Shown: piece after piece, positions 17,379 to 26,968 of the stretch
Layout of the letters: each line of letters opens with the position of its first letter
How positions within the stretch are numbered: position 1 is the first letter of the stretch
DNA from: an uncultured Sulfitobacter sp.
GTDB taxonomy: Bacteria > Pseudomonadota > Alphaproteobacteria > Rhodobacterales > Rhodobacteraceae
NCBI GenBank assembly: GCA_938003685.1
Contig: CALKXT010000027.1
Location: 1 to 62,896 of the forward strand
Direction: 5' to 3'
DNA length: 62,896 bases
Notes under the pieces: generated by a model
Seen by the model: only the letters and a program-made list of their open reading frames with translations
Database searches by the model: none
Told to the model about the DNA's origin: nothing
Position numbers and translations under genes: made by a program

Positions 17379-18635
17379 ATGGCTGAAGATATCCCCATCG
17401 AACTCCCTGAAAATCCCAAACTGGCCGGCAATATAACCCATTTCGCCCGTGCATTGCGCCGTGCGGGCCTGCCCATTGGGCCGGGACGTGTCATCGACGC
17501 CATTCGCGCAGTTGAGGCCGCTGGGTTCAGCAACAAACGTGACTATTATTGGACGCTACATGCGTGTTTCGTGAACCGCCCTGAACACCGCACGGTTTTT
17601 GCGCAACTCTTTCGACTGTATTGGCGCGACCCGCGTTACCTAGAACACATGATGGCAGCGATGCTACCCGCCATTCGCGGTGTCCAAGAAGACCGCCCGG
17701 CACAGGCGGCGGAAAAACGTGCGGCGGAAGCCCTGTTAGACGGGGCCGAAGCACCAGATCAAGATCAAGAAGAGCCGCGCGAAGAAGATGCGCTGATTGA
17801 AGTTGATGCAAGCCTCACCATGTCGGCGGCGGAACGGCTGCGCACGCTGGATTTTGAGCAGATGAGCCTTGCTGAAATGGCTGAGGCAAAGCGGATTTTG
17901 GCGCGGTTGGCTTTGCCTGTGAAACCACTTCCCTCACGGCGGGGTATGAGCGCTAACCAAGGGCGCATTGATGCGGCGCGCACGTTACGCAATGCGCTGC
18001 GAAAGGGGGGGGAGATGCATAAACTCTCCTTCAAAACACCGCGTCCGCGCTATCCCAATCTGGTGGTGCTCTGCGATATTTCAGGGTCGATGAGCCAATA
18101 CAGTCGGGTGATCTTGCACTTTCTACACGCGGTTTCAAATGCCAAGGGGGCTGGCTGGGCACAGGTGCATGCGTTCACCTTTGGCACCCGGTTGACCAAC
18201 ATTACCCGCCATCTTGCCACGCGTGATGTTGATGCCGCACTGGCCGCTGCCGGGGCTGAGGCGCAGGATTGGGAGGGTGGGACACGCATTGGCGCGAGCA
18301 TAGAGGCGTTCAACCGTGATTGGTCGCGCCGGGTCATGGGGCAGGGTGCGGTTGTGTTGTTGATCACCGATGGGTTGGACCGGGATGCGCCTGATGATCT
18401 TGCGCGACACATGCAACGCCTCAACCTGACCGCGCGGCGTCTGATTTGGTTGAACCCACTGCTGCGTTGGGATGGTTTTGCACCCAAAGCGGCAGGCATC
18501 CGTGCGATGCTGCCACATGTGGATAGTTTCCGCGCAGGCCATTCAATCGCTTCGCTTGAGGAACTTGCGGCAGTAATTTCCAAACCCGATGATGTGGGCG
18601 AAAAAGCCCGGCTGATGGCCGCCGGGCTAGAGTGA
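17379..18635 (+). CDS. VWA domain protein, CoxE-like
   Basis: 418 residues. The von Willebrand A domain in the C-terminal half begins LVVLCDISGSMSQYS, with an intact metal-site DxSxS at about residue 230. LLITDGLDRDAPDD provides the later acidic site. The N-terminal part includes an acidic stretch (about 125-150) typical of CoxE/VWA partners of MoxR ATPases. It pairs with the upstream ATPase, most likely as a chaperone for a metalloenzyme. ATG 17379 lacks a ribosome-binding sequence and sits just behind the repeat's hairpin. The stop is one base from the purL stop on the other strand. Confidence 0.88.
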   Translation: MAEDIPIELPENPKLAGNITHFARALRRAGLPIGPGRVIDAIRAVEAAGFSNKRDYYWTLHACFVNRPEHRTVFAQLFRLYWRDPRYLEHMMAAMLPAIRGVQEDRPAQAAEKRAAEALLDGAEAPDQDQEEPREEDALIEVDASLTMSAAERLRTLDFEQMSLAEMAEAKRILARLALPVKPLPSRRGMSANQGRIDAARTLRNALRKGGEMHKLSFKTPRPRYPNLVVLCDISGSMSQYSRVILHFLHAVSNAKGAGWAQVHAFTFGTRLTNITRHLATRDVDAALAAAGAEAQDWEGGTRIGASIEAFNRDWSRRVMGQGAVVLLITDGLDRDAPDDLARHMQRLNLTARRLIWLNPLLRWDGFAPKAAGIRAMLPHVDSFRAGHSIASLEELAAVISKPDDVGEKARLMAAGLE

Positions 18636-18636
18636 T

Positions 18637-20796
18637 CTAGGCGAATGTATCGGCAAAAGTACTGCGATAGGTCTGCGACAATTCGGCCAAAGATGCTGAT
18701 GTGCCGCCAAAACTAACCTGATCGCCGCCAAACTTTCCGACCGATTGGATCACGACATTTGCTTGACTGGCGGCTGACATCAGCGCCTCGGCTTGGTCAA
18801 AATTACAGGCAATCAGATACCGCGCCTGATCTTCGCCAAATAAGGTTGGCGTGTCTGATGCGTCCAAAGTAACACCAACGCCTGCTTTATCTGCCAATTC
18901 AAACGCGGCCAAGGCGAGGCCGCCATCACTGAGGTCGGTACAGGCTTTGATCATCTCGCGGTTGTTGCGGATAAAATCACCATGCGCGCGCTCTGCATCC
19001 AGATCGACATGTGGTGCGTCCCCTTCGACACGGCCAAAGACTTGAGAGAGCAGGGCAGATTGGCCCAGATGGCCGATTGTTTCACCTAAGACCAAAGCGA
19101 CATGGCCCTCGCGCACTTCGGTGCCAATTATATCGTCAGGATGATCAATCAATCCAACTGCGCCAATGGTTGGCGTGGGCAAGATACCAGTGCCATCGGT
19201 TTCGTTATAAAGCGATACGTTGCCTGACACGATTGGCATGTCTAGCGCTGTAACCGCAGCCCCAATGCCTTTGATCGCGCCGACAAATTGGCCCATGATT
19301 TCGGGCTTTTCGGGATTGCCAAAATTCATGTTGTCGGTGGTGGCAAGCGGACGTGCGCCAACGGCGCAGAGGTTGCGATAAGCTTCGGCAACGGCTTGTT
19401 TACCACCCTCAAAGGGGTTGGCTTTTACATAGCGGGGGGTCACGTCCGAGGTGAATGCAATCGCTTTGTCGGTGCCATGCACGCGGATGATGCCAGAACC
19501 AAGGCCCGGCACGCGAGCGCTGTCGCCCATGACCATGGTATCGTACTGTTCGTAAACCCATGCTTTGGACGCATAGTTCGGATCAGAGATCAGCGCGAGC
19601 AGACCGTCGATGGGGTCGACGCCCGGCACATCTGTGAGGGGTTCTGGGCTGGGCGTTTCGACCCATGGGCGGTCATATTCAGGCGCGGTGCTGGCGAGTT
19701 TGGACAGGGGCAGGTCGGCTTTGACCTCGCCGTTATGGACGATCAGGAAACGATCTTCGGCCAGCGTTTCACCAACAATGGCGAAATCAAGATCCCATTT
19801 GTCGAACACAGCACGTGCTTCGGCCTCAAGTTCGGGCTTTAGCACCATCAACATACGTTCTTGGCTCTCTGACAGCATCATTTCATAGGCGGTCATATTG
19901 AGTTCGCGCTGCGGGACGTTTTCCAGATCAAGGCGCACGCCAAGGCCACCCTTATCGCCCATTTCCACAGCAGAACAGGTCAGGCCAGCGGCACCCATGT
20001 CTTGGATTGAAATCACAGCACCGGTTGCCATCAGTTCAAGCGTGGCCTCCATCAGGCGCTTTTCGGTAAAGGGGTCACCAACCTGAACAGTTGGGCGCTT
20101 TTCCTCAATTGTGTCGTCAAATTCTGCGGAAGCCATTGTGGCACCACCAACGCCGTCACGGCCGGTTTTGGCACCGAGGTAGACCACTGGCATCCCGACA
20201 CCGGACGCGGCAGAATAGAAAATCTTGTCCGTATCCGCGAGGCCTGCGGCAAAGGCATTCACCAGACAGTTGCCATCATAAGCCGCGTCAAAACGCACTT
20301 CACCGCCAACTGTTGGCACGCCAAAGCAATTGCCATATCCACCAACACCGGCAACGACACCGTGTACCAGTTGGCGGGTTTTGGGATGATCGGGGCGTCC
20401 AAAGCTAAGCGCGTTCATCGCCGCAATGGGCCGTGCGCCCATGGTAAAGACGTCACGCAAGATGCCGCCCACGCCTGTTGCCGCCCCTTGGTAGGGTTCG
20501 ATGTAGGACGGGTGATTGTGGCTTTCCATCTTGAACACCAGCGCTTGACCGTCGCCAATATCCACGATGCCTGCGTTCTCACCGGGGCCACAGATCACTT
20601 GGGGGCCTTCGGTCGGCAAGGTGCGCAGCCATTTCTTGGAGGATTTATAGGAACAATGTTCGTTCCACATCGCAGAGAAAATGCCCATCTCGGTATAATT
20701 CGGTTCACGCCCCAAGATGCTTTGCACTTCGGCGTATTCATCGGGGGTAAAGCCGTGAGCTTTGATGATTTCTGGTGTGATGGCAGGTTCAGTCAT
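18637..20796 (-). CDS. purL: Phosphoribosylformylglycinamidine synthase subunit PurL
   Basis: 719 residues, the small-type PurL that works with PurQ and PurS to convert FGAR to FGAM in purine synthesis. Motifs: [14 protein letters not shown] near the N-terminus with the catalytic His, [14 protein letters not shown] (ATP/Mg site), [14 protein letters not shown], and the repeated domain with [16 protein letters not shown]. The start is ATG 20796. purQ and purS are not in the window. It ends one base from the VWA gene, tail to tail, and no terminator hairpin is visible between them. Confidence 0.96.
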   Translation of the reverse strand: MTEPAITPEIIKAHGFTPDEYAEVQSILGREPNYTEMGIFSAMWNEHCSYKSSKKWLRTLPTEGPQVICGPGENAGIVDIGDGQALVFKMESHNHPSYIEPYQGAATGVGGILRDVFTMGARPIAAMNALSFGRPDHPKTRQLVHGVVAGVGGYGNCFGVPTVGGEVRFDAAYDGNCLVNAFAAGLADTDKIFYSAASGVGMPVVYLGAKTGRDGVGGATMASAEFDDTIEEKRPTVQVGDPFTEKRLMEATLELMATGAVISIQDMGAAGLTCSAVEMGDKGGLGVRLDLENVPQRELNMTAYEMMLSESQERMLMVLKPELEAEARAVFDKWDLDFAIVGETLAEDRFLIVHNGEVKADLPLSKLASTAPEYDRPWVETPSPEPLTDVPGVDPIDGLLALISDPNYASKAWVYEQYDTMVMGDSARVPGLGSGIIRVHGTDKAIAFTSDVTPRYVKANPFEGGKQAVAEAYRNLCAVGARPLATTDNMNFGNPEKPEIMGQFVGAIKGIGAAVTALDMPIVSGNVSLYNETDGTGILPTPTIGAVGLIDHPDDIIGTEVREGHVALVLGETIGHLGQSALLSQVFGRVEGDAPHVDLDAERAHGDFIRNNREMIKACTDLSDGGLALAAFELADKAGVGVTLDASDTPTLFGEDQARYLIACNFDQAEALMSAASQANVVIQSVGKFGGDQVSFGGTSASLAELSQTYRSTFADTFA

Positions 20797-20914
20797 GGCG
20801 CAATTTCCCCGGTGGCAGATATGCGGCCTGTCTTAGATGAATGGGACAAGGGGGAAAAGGGCAAAGGCAGTGTTTGCGTAGAGTGTTTGTTGATAGGTGC
20901 AGGATCGCCTGCTG

Positions 20915-21388
20915 TTAGCCGTGCAATTGAGGACGCATTGCTTGATAAATGACTGCACAAGCGACGTTGGCGAGGTTAAGTGATCTGACGCGGGTGTCGA
21001 GCATGGGAAGATGGAAGGTGCGATCCTCCATACCGTCCAAGATCGTTGCTGGTAAACCTGCGGATTCACAGCCGAACACCAAGTAGCCATTGGGATCATA
21101 CTCAGGCGCATAAAGGCTTTGTTCGCCATGTTCTTCAAAGAAATACAGGCTGTCGCGGGGAGGGGTGCGCGCTTGCAAGAAATCTTGCCAACTGTCGTAT
21201 TCACTCAACTCAACGTGCTTCCAATAATCCGTCCCAGCCCGGCGCACTGATTTCTCGTCCAAGGAAAATCCATAGGGTTTGATCAGGATCAGTTCCAGAT
21301 TGAGCGCCACGCAGGTACGCCCGATTGCCCCGGTATTGTAGGGGATTTCAGGTGTCACCAAGACCATTTTCATGCGCGGATCAGACAT
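20915..21388 (-). CDS. trmL: tRNA (cytidine/uridine-34-2'-O)-methyltransferase TrmL
   Basis: 157 residues, the single-domain SPOUT type. It methylates the ribose of the wobble base of tRNA-Leu. The N-terminal VLVTPEIPYNTGAIGRTC with its Asn and Arg is the family signature. GYLVFGCESAGLP and LPMLDTRVRSLNLANVACA form the knotted SAM site, where the family's usual Gly-Ser-E reads GCESAG. ATG 21388. It stands between mscS and purL as a separate short unit. Confidence 0.93.
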   Translation of the reverse strand: MSDPRMKMVLVTPEIPYNTGAIGRTCVALNLELILIKPYGFSLDEKSVRRAGTDYWKHVELSEYDSWQDFLQARTPPRDSLYFFEEHGEQSLYAPEYDPNGYLVFGCESAGLPATILDGMEDRTFHLPMLDTRVRSLNLANVACAVIYQAMRPQLHG

Positions 21389-21510
21389 AGGATGTAATGG
21401 CTTTCTAAGTTACAGGTACAGAATTGACCCGCTGTTGGGCGCTGTTACCTCAACAACGGGGGGCTTCACAACGCCAACTTCAGGGCATCAAAGTATGGTG
21501 ACGTACCCCA

Positions 21511-23796
21511 CTATTTTTTCTCTGGGCCCGCATCCTCAACCTGTTGTTGCGCGGCTTGTGTTGCGGCCGCTGAAATTGCTGCCTTATCTTCTTCGGACAG
21601 GTCATGGCCGCTTTCCATGCTGGGTAATGCCACGCGCACTTCACGGCGGGCAAATTCTAATCCCGCGGCAGCAAATTCAGCGTTCACACGGTTGAAGATT
21701 TCCTTGCGGATCATGAATTGCTTGCCGGGTTTGGTCATGAACTTGCCTCGGATCACCATGCCCACGTCATCAATTTCCAACACGCCTTGCGATTTGAACG
21801 GTTGTAGGAAGTCATCCTTGAACTCTTCGACTTCAAGCATCTCTTGGCCGATGCGCTTGAAGATCTTTTTGACTTTGTTCGGGTCGGTATCAAAGGGCAC
21901 CGTAAAACGCAGTTTCATGATCACCCAATCGCGGCTGAAATTGGTGATCTTGGGGATTTCGCCATAAGGAATAGTATGCACCGGGCCTTTATGGTGGCGC
22001 AATTGCATGGAGCGGATTGAGATTTTCTCAACCGTGCCCATCGTGTCCTCAACGGTGACGTATTCGCCAACACGAAAGGCATCATCGACCAGAAAGAACA
22101 CGCCAGACACCACATCGGTGACCAGCTTTTGCGCGCCAAAACCAATGGCTAAGCCAACGATAGAGGCACCAGCCAGCAACGGGGTGGTATCAACGCCAAT
22201 GTTGCTAAGCCCCAAGAGCAGGAACAGCACCACAATAAAGCTGCGCGCGACCAGTAAGATCAACGGCAGAACCGTGGATAGGCGCGAGCCACCAGCACCG
22301 CCACCATCACCGCCGCCGACTTCCTCGTTGTCCGGATCGTAGCCAGCGGCAGTTTGTTCGGCCGCCAGCTGGCGATTGATATACAGTGATACGGCCTCAT
22401 ACAGTAGATAACCGATGGACATGATAATCAGGAATTCGATGATATGGGCGGCAAACTGTGCGCCAACACCAGCGGCGGCGATGGACGTCGCCGTCATGCC
22501 CCAGAACTTTGCGATCGACAGCACAACGATCGCAAAAATCACCACACGTCCGATGCGGATATAGGACCGCTTTGTAGCGTAGTAGGCGCGCTCTGCGACG
22601 GGCCCTTCGCCGCTCATGGCAGGGGTCAAATGACGAACCAAAGCGCGAATAGTGGTGTCCATGGCGGGGGCAAACATCAGCAGAATCATGGTTTTGTAAT
22701 GTGGCGCGCTCGAAAGCAGTTCAAAATTGCCATAGCTCACCACGATGTTGATGATCCACCAGACTGAAATGATGATGAAAATATTGGCATAGGGGTAAAG
22801 CTGGGCCGCGCGCTCTTCTGCGGGTGTCACGTCGGGGTCTGCACCGCGCATCATGGTGACGCCGTCAGCGCGATAGCGCCAGAAAATCACGACAAGATAG
22901 ATATGCATCGATAGGTTCAGCCAAAAGCCAAGGCGGGTTTCGCCCAAAGGTACACCGTTGTTTGCGGTAAATATTTGGATGGCACCGGAAAACCCCAGCA
23001 GCATCGCGAGCCAGAATTGATGAAAGCAAAATGCACGTGCCGCTGGAGTTGAGAGATTTAGCAGGCGGTATTCTGGATTCATCGGGGCAAAGAAGAAGAA
23101 AGCAAACGCCAGCATTAACCGTGGAAACCCGATCAAATAAACGCCAATAAGCTGAATTGTTGGATACAGGTTTTCTGGCACAATAAGCCCCGCCACAGCA
23201 CGCGCCATCAACACAAAAACCACCACAGCAATCACCTGGGTTGTGAGGCGTTGTGCCAAAAGCTGTAGCGTTTCACGCAAGGTTATATTGTCGGGGTCTG
23301 CTGGCGGCAGGATCCGCCAATTGCGGGTGAGGCGGCGGAAAATGGCTTCGGCCAGCGCTGCGACCGCGAAGATCATGATTGCATATCCCAAAAGACGCAA
23401 CAGGCCGGAACCACCATCAATACTCGCGTAAAAATTCGAAAATGCACGCGCCTGTCCGGTAAACAACTCTGGGATGCGTTCGATCGGCGTGATGACGGAT
23501 TGCAACGCGCCCCGCGTCACGTGATAGAGAAAATCCGAAGAACCGCTCTCAGGTGCGCTTTCAACGGCCTGTGTGTTGAGTTGTGCCAACAATAACGCGC
23601 GCACTTGCGTGTCAGATAGACGCGAGATCAGTGCGTTTGCTGCCTCGGGTGTTAGTGGATCTGGCAGGGTTGGCGCTGCTTCAACAGGTGTTGTGGACCC
23701 AAGTGAAAGCTGTGCCTGACTAGGGTGAGCCCAAAAAACAAGTGAGATCATCAGCAATAGAATGGCCGCAAATGACCTGTGTTTTTGATTGGCCAT
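21511..23796 (-). CDS. Large MscS-family mechanosensitive channel
   Basis: 761 residues. A signal peptide (MANQKHRSFAAILLLMISLV, cleaved after AQA) is followed by a periplasmic part and about ten membrane helices. The MscS core starts near 520 with the pore-helix region GASIVGLAIGFGAQKLVTDV, then the beta domain (VGEYVTVEDTMGTVEKI). Residues ~470-505 form a Gly/Asp-rich cytoplasmic loop. It releases solutes on hypo-osmotic shock. The protein is much larger than plain MscS and resembles MscK/YbdG-type relatives. ATG 23796 has a CCGGGGGG leader. Confidence 0.9.
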   Translation of the reverse strand: MANQKHRSFAAILLLMISLVFWAHPSQAQLSLGSTTPVEAAPTLPDPLTPEAANALISRLSDTQVRALLLAQLNTQAVESAPESGSSDFLYHVTRGALQSVITPIERIPELFTGQARAFSNFYASIDGGSGLLRLLGYAIMIFAVAALAEAIFRRLTRNWRILPPADPDNITLRETLQLLAQRLTTQVIAVVVFVLMARAVAGLIVPENLYPTIQLIGVYLIGFPRLMLAFAFFFFAPMNPEYRLLNLSTPAARAFCFHQFWLAMLLGFSGAIQIFTANNGVPLGETRLGFWLNLSMHIYLVVIFWRYRADGVTMMRGADPDVTPAEERAAQLYPYANIFIIISVWWIINIVVSYGNFELLSSAPHYKTMILLMFAPAMDTTIRALVRHLTPAMSGEGPVAERAYYATKRSYIRIGRVVIFAIVVLSIAKFWGMTATSIAAAGVGAQFAAHIIEFLIIMSIGYLLYEAVSLYINRQLAAEQTAAGYDPDNEEVGGGDGGGAGGSRLSTVLPLILLVARSFIVVLFLLLGLSNIGVDTTPLLAGASIVGLAIGFGAQKLVTDVVSGVFFLVDDAFRVGEYVTVEDTMGTVEKISIRSMQLRHHKGPVHTIPYGEIPKITNFSRDWVIMKLRFTVPFDTDPNKVKKIFKRIGQEMLEVEEFKDDFLQPFKSQGVLEIDDVGMVIRGKFMTKPGKQFMIRKEIFNRVNAEFAAAGLEFARREVRVALPSMESGHDLSEEDKAAISAAATQAAQQQVEDAGPEKK

Positions 23797-23872
23797 AAAT
23801 CCCCCCGGTGTTGGCTTTGCTTAGCAGATCGACAGGATTGATATGTTACAAGCAAAAACTAAACGGTCAGGC

Positions 23873-23902
23873 AAAAAAAAAGGCCGAGCATGAAGCTCGG
23901 CC
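23873..23902 (-). terminator. Intrinsic terminator downstream of the LysR gene
   Basis: On the minus strand, GGCCGAGC (23902-23895), a five-base loop TTCAT and GCTCGGCC form a perfect 8-bp stem followed by nine T. It lies 136 bases after the LysR stop and before the mscS start, so it ends the lysR transcript and separates the two genes. No credible gene lies between 23903 and 24037. Confidence 0.85.
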
Positions 23903-24037
23903 AAGTCCAACAGGGAGGTATGAAGCGACGCGCCGGAGCGGTCAATCTTCATAATGATCAATTAGGCAGCAGTGCTGCACCGATCAAGACAGTTTATGAG
24001 ATTTGGGCGCAAAGCCGATATGCAATGGCTGCATGGC

Positions 24038-24943
24038 TCAGCGATTTTCCTTTTCCCGCAATAGCTTACGGTAGCTAATGATCTCGTCTTGGACAAAGTC
24101 TTTGAACGCGGAAACCCGCTTGGATTGGCGTAATTCTTCTGGGTAGGCCAGAAAAACAGGCACATCTGCCGACTCAGTGTCTTGCAGAACTTGCACAAGG
24201 TCGGGAAAATCTTGGGTCACATAGTCGGGCAAAACACCAATGCCTAGATCATGTAGTACCCCTTGCAGCACACCAAAATAGTTGTTCACGGTCAGCAAAG
24301 AGCGCACATCATTCATCATCAGAAGTTGAACAAGGTTTTGGCCTGCGCCAACTTGATCACTGTTGGTATTTTGACAGATCAAGCGATGATCTGACATGTC
24401 TTCGATGAGCTGCGGTGTGCCATTTTCGGCCAGATATTTAGGGCTGGCGTAAAGGCACATGCGTACAGTCATTAGACGTTTGCGGATTAGGTCAGCTTGG
24501 GATGGTTCTTTCATGCGGATCGCCACGTCGGCCTCGCGCATTGGCAAATCCAGCACCCGTTCTTCGAGCATTAGATCAACCTTGAGGTCGGGATATTTCT
24601 CATAAAGTTTTGGCAGACGTGGGGCGAGCCAAAGTGTGCCGAACCCTGTTGTGGTGGTCACACGCAATTCACCAAACACTTCTTCTTCGCTGTCACGAAT
24701 ACGCGCGGCGGCCGTATCAAGGCGCTTGTTCATCGCAGTGGTGGCATCAAACAGCAATTCACCTTGTTCCGTTAGGATCAAGCCACGTGCATGACGGTGA
24801 AAAAGGTTGGTGTTCAACTGTTCTTCAAGCCCGCGAATTTGGCGTGACACCGCAGATTGTGACAGGTTCAGCTTGTCACCCGCATGGGTCAGGCTGCCGA
24901 CATCGGCAACCGCGTGAAAAATTCTGAGTTTATCCCAATCCAT
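24038..24943 (-). CDS. LysR family transcriptional regulator
   Basis: 301 residues. The winged helix-turn-helix covers about 1-60 (GSLTHAGDKLNLSQSAVSRQ), followed by a linker helix. The ligand-binding domain begins near 90 (GELRVTTTTGFGTLWLA). The effector and targets are not visible. No divergently transcribed metabolic gene sits next to it, as the 3' end of the toxin-like gene lies upstream. ATG 24943 is the only good start. It ends at a separate terminator, so it is probably monocistronic. Confidence 0.92.
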   Translation of the reverse strand: MDWDKLRIFHAVADVGSLTHAGDKLNLSQSAVSRQIRGLEEQLNTNLFHRHARGLILTEQGELLFDATTAMNKRLDTAAARIRDSEEEVFGELRVTTTTGFGTLWLAPRLPKLYEKYPDLKVDLMLEERVLDLPMREADVAIRMKEPSQADLIRKRLMTVRMCLYASPKYLAENGTPQLIEDMSDHRLICQNTNSDQVGAGQNLVQLLMMNDVRSLLTVNNYFGVLQGVLHDLGIGVLPDYVTQDFPDLVQVLQDTESADVPVFLAYPEELRQSKRVSAFKDFVQDEIISYRKLLREKENR

Positions 24944-25059
24944 GTCATTCTGTCCCTTGCTGATACTGTCCTATCTCATTTTGCCGGGAAAGACAGGGGG
25001 AGATTGGACAGCACCAGTGCAGAACTACCGCCTAGGCGGGATGAGTTGCGGGCAATTTG

Positions 25060-26724
25060 TCAGTGATTTGAGTGAATGACATAATTGCCCGTTCGGCTGG
25101 TGATACGCATTGAAACAACATTGTTGTCAGCGTTGGTGCTCGACATGCGCCCTCTGTGTGCGCCCATTTCACATTGGCTGAAATCTTTGCGGTGTACGCG
25201 CACCATCTCGCAGGATGCATTGGCCTCACAGGTCGCTTTGCACTGGTGATGTGTCATGGCCATGTTTTTCTGACCATTTGTATGCAAAATCACGTCCCGG
25301 TCTTCAATTTCGAAAGATGCTTTGCCCCAGTCTTCGACCCAATAGGGCGTGGCACGGGCGACAATATCGGTGTCGATGCCTCTGATGGTCAGTGTTGCCT
25401 GACCGGGTGGAATTTGGAAGTTCGCCACCAATCGTGCCTGACATCCGTAATTGTCGAGCCAATCATGGGCCGGTTCATTGATACGCCGCACTGTGCGGCT
25501 GTAGTCCCTTATGCCTTCGTCGTCGTAATTGATGTAAGGGCCGCCTTTAAGTGATGCATCGGTGAAACGATATTGACCATAAAGCCAAGTTACTTCTGCC
25601 CTATCCATACAATCGTAGTCGTTTGGCTTTTTCTTGAGGTAGATGCCAAACCAATCGGTGTCATAGAGCGGTCTGGATGCCATCTCGGCACCCCAATATC
25701 CACCTTTGGCCTTTGAGGGTTCTTGAGTGATCACAGTCCATGGCTGTGGATAGGGAATGGGCCGTTCGGCTTCGGGGAAATGCCAATCGGTATAAAATTT
25801 CCCTTCAAACGGCGCGCCACCATCGTCAGAAAAGAAATAATACTCGTTAATCGCTTCGTGACGTTTGACGACAAATTCGTGGTCTGTTTCATTGCTGATA
25901 TCGATCCAATCGACACGATTGCCTTTAATGCGCTCGGATGGAATCCTTTGCGCGGCTGCCCCAACCAATGAGATCGACATCATGTTCATCTGCATTTTGC
26001 GTTTTAGTTCGTAGTGGGCATAATAGTCCCAAGGCTTACCGCGCCATAAGTTGCAGTTGTAGAGAAGAGTCTTTCGGTTGAAGGAACACGAGTTGCCCAT
26101 TTTACTTTTGCCAAATTTCTTTTCGTAGTCAGCCATGTTGGACGCCAATGTGCCGAACCGGTAGGCGAGTGCCGATGCTTCTTCTTGCAATTGGATAAAG
26201 CTAAAGTTGGATGCCGGGTCGCGTTCTTGGGCACCGGCAGCGATGATACCCACCCGAAGCGTTTCCACCAAGGCAATCAATTCAATGCCATAAATGGGGT
26301 AATTGCTCCATAAATCATCCGCGATCATGCCAACCTCGCTAAAGATGGCATTCAGGTCGCGGGCCAACAGACGTCGGCCCTCAAAATCAGTACGTGCCCA
26401 GTTGCGTTGCAGATTGGCGAGCGCCTTTTGATTGCGTGTAAGTGCTTCTGCGTGCTGGTTCATTGCCAGCTTTCGATCATGGGTATCGAGTTCCTTGGCG
26501 ACAAGGCTGGCAATGCGCCCATAATCAATTGGTTCGGCATCACCACTGCCAAACAAATCCACAATCGGTGCGGGTGCCCCTGCGTGTTTCAACAGCGACT
26601 CAGTGAGTTTGAGGCCTGCTTTGGTCGCGATTTTTTCGCCAGCGCCCGCAAACGCGGCTGTTGAGCCTATTGAAATCAACGCGATTGCGATCAGATGTTT
26701 GAAGTGTGGAATTTTCGCCAACAT
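25060..26724 (-). CDS. Secreted protein with delta-endotoxin-like helical domain and C-terminal Cys motif
   Basis: 554 residues, with an N-terminal signal peptide (about 1-27). Residues ~60-260 are a helical bundle. Its pattern resembles domain I of Cry toxins: a hydrophobic central helix (IYGIELIALVETLRVGIIAA, 144-163), then a helix with QLQEEASALAYRFGTLASNM (178-197), then YAHYELKRKMQMNMMSISLV (235-254). The middle is rich in W/Y and beta strands. The tail has CKATCEANASC and SQCEMG, PAN/apple-like. The homology is inferred from pattern only. The second ATG (26724) fits the AGG ribosome-binding sequence better than ATG 26730. It is a single gene with no immunity-like neighbour. Confidence 0.7.
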   Translation of the reverse strand: MLAKIPHFKHLIAIALISIGSTAAFAGAGEKIATKAGLKLTESLLKHAGAPAPIVDLFGSGDAEPIDYGRIASLVAKELDTHDRKLAMNQHAEALTRNQKALANLQRNWARTDFEGRRLLARDLNAIFSEVGMIADDLWSNYPIYGIELIALVETLRVGIIAAGAQERDPASNFSFIQLQEEASALAYRFGTLASNMADYEKKFGKSKMGNSCSFNRKTLLYNCNLWRGKPWDYYAHYELKRKMQMNMMSISLVGAAAQRIPSERIKGNRVDWIDISNETDHEFVVKRHEAINEYYFFSDDGGAPFEGKFYTDWHFPEAERPIPYPQPWTVITQEPSKAKGGYWGAEMASRPLYDTDWFGIYLKKKPNDYDCMDRAEVTWLYGQYRFTDASLKGGPYINYDDEGIRDYSRTVRRINEPAHDWLDNYGCQARLVANFQIPPGQATLTIRGIDTDIVARATPYWVEDWGKASFEIEDRDVILHTNGQKNMAMTHHQCKATCEANASCEMVRVHRKDFSQCEMGAHRGRMSSTNADNNVVSMRITSRTGNYVIHSNH

Positions 26725-26833
26725 GGGCATCCTAACTTTGAAAAATTGTATTCAGTTTTTGGAAATTTGTTCTGACGCAGACTGCACCATGTAAGGTGTC
26801 GCAGGGTCAAGCGTTGAACGTGAACAAATACAC

Positions 26834-26862
26834 CCCGGTATTGATTGCACAAGCATACCGGG
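26834..26862. other. 8-bp inverted repeat in the 238-base region upstream of the ferredoxin oxidoreductase gene
   Basis: CCCGGTAT and ATACCGGG, separated by 13 bases, lie about 106 bases upstream of the ATG at 26969 and 104 bases from the divergent secreted-protein gene. It could be a regulator site for either gene or a hairpin in an untranslated leader. No T-run follows, so a terminator is unlikely. Confidence 0.4.
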
Positions 26863-26968
26863 AAAGGGGCATAAGGCGCTCAGCTAAAATACCGCTATAC
26901 AGGTCAGTAACTGTGACCTATGTTGGGGTTAATTATGCTACTATGATGCGACCCTAGGGGAGGCCACC

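Noticed and set aside
23890-24078. 62-codon plus-strand frame between mscS and lysR
   Set aside because: Starts inside the terminator stem of the LysR gene and runs into its 3' coding end. No conserved features.
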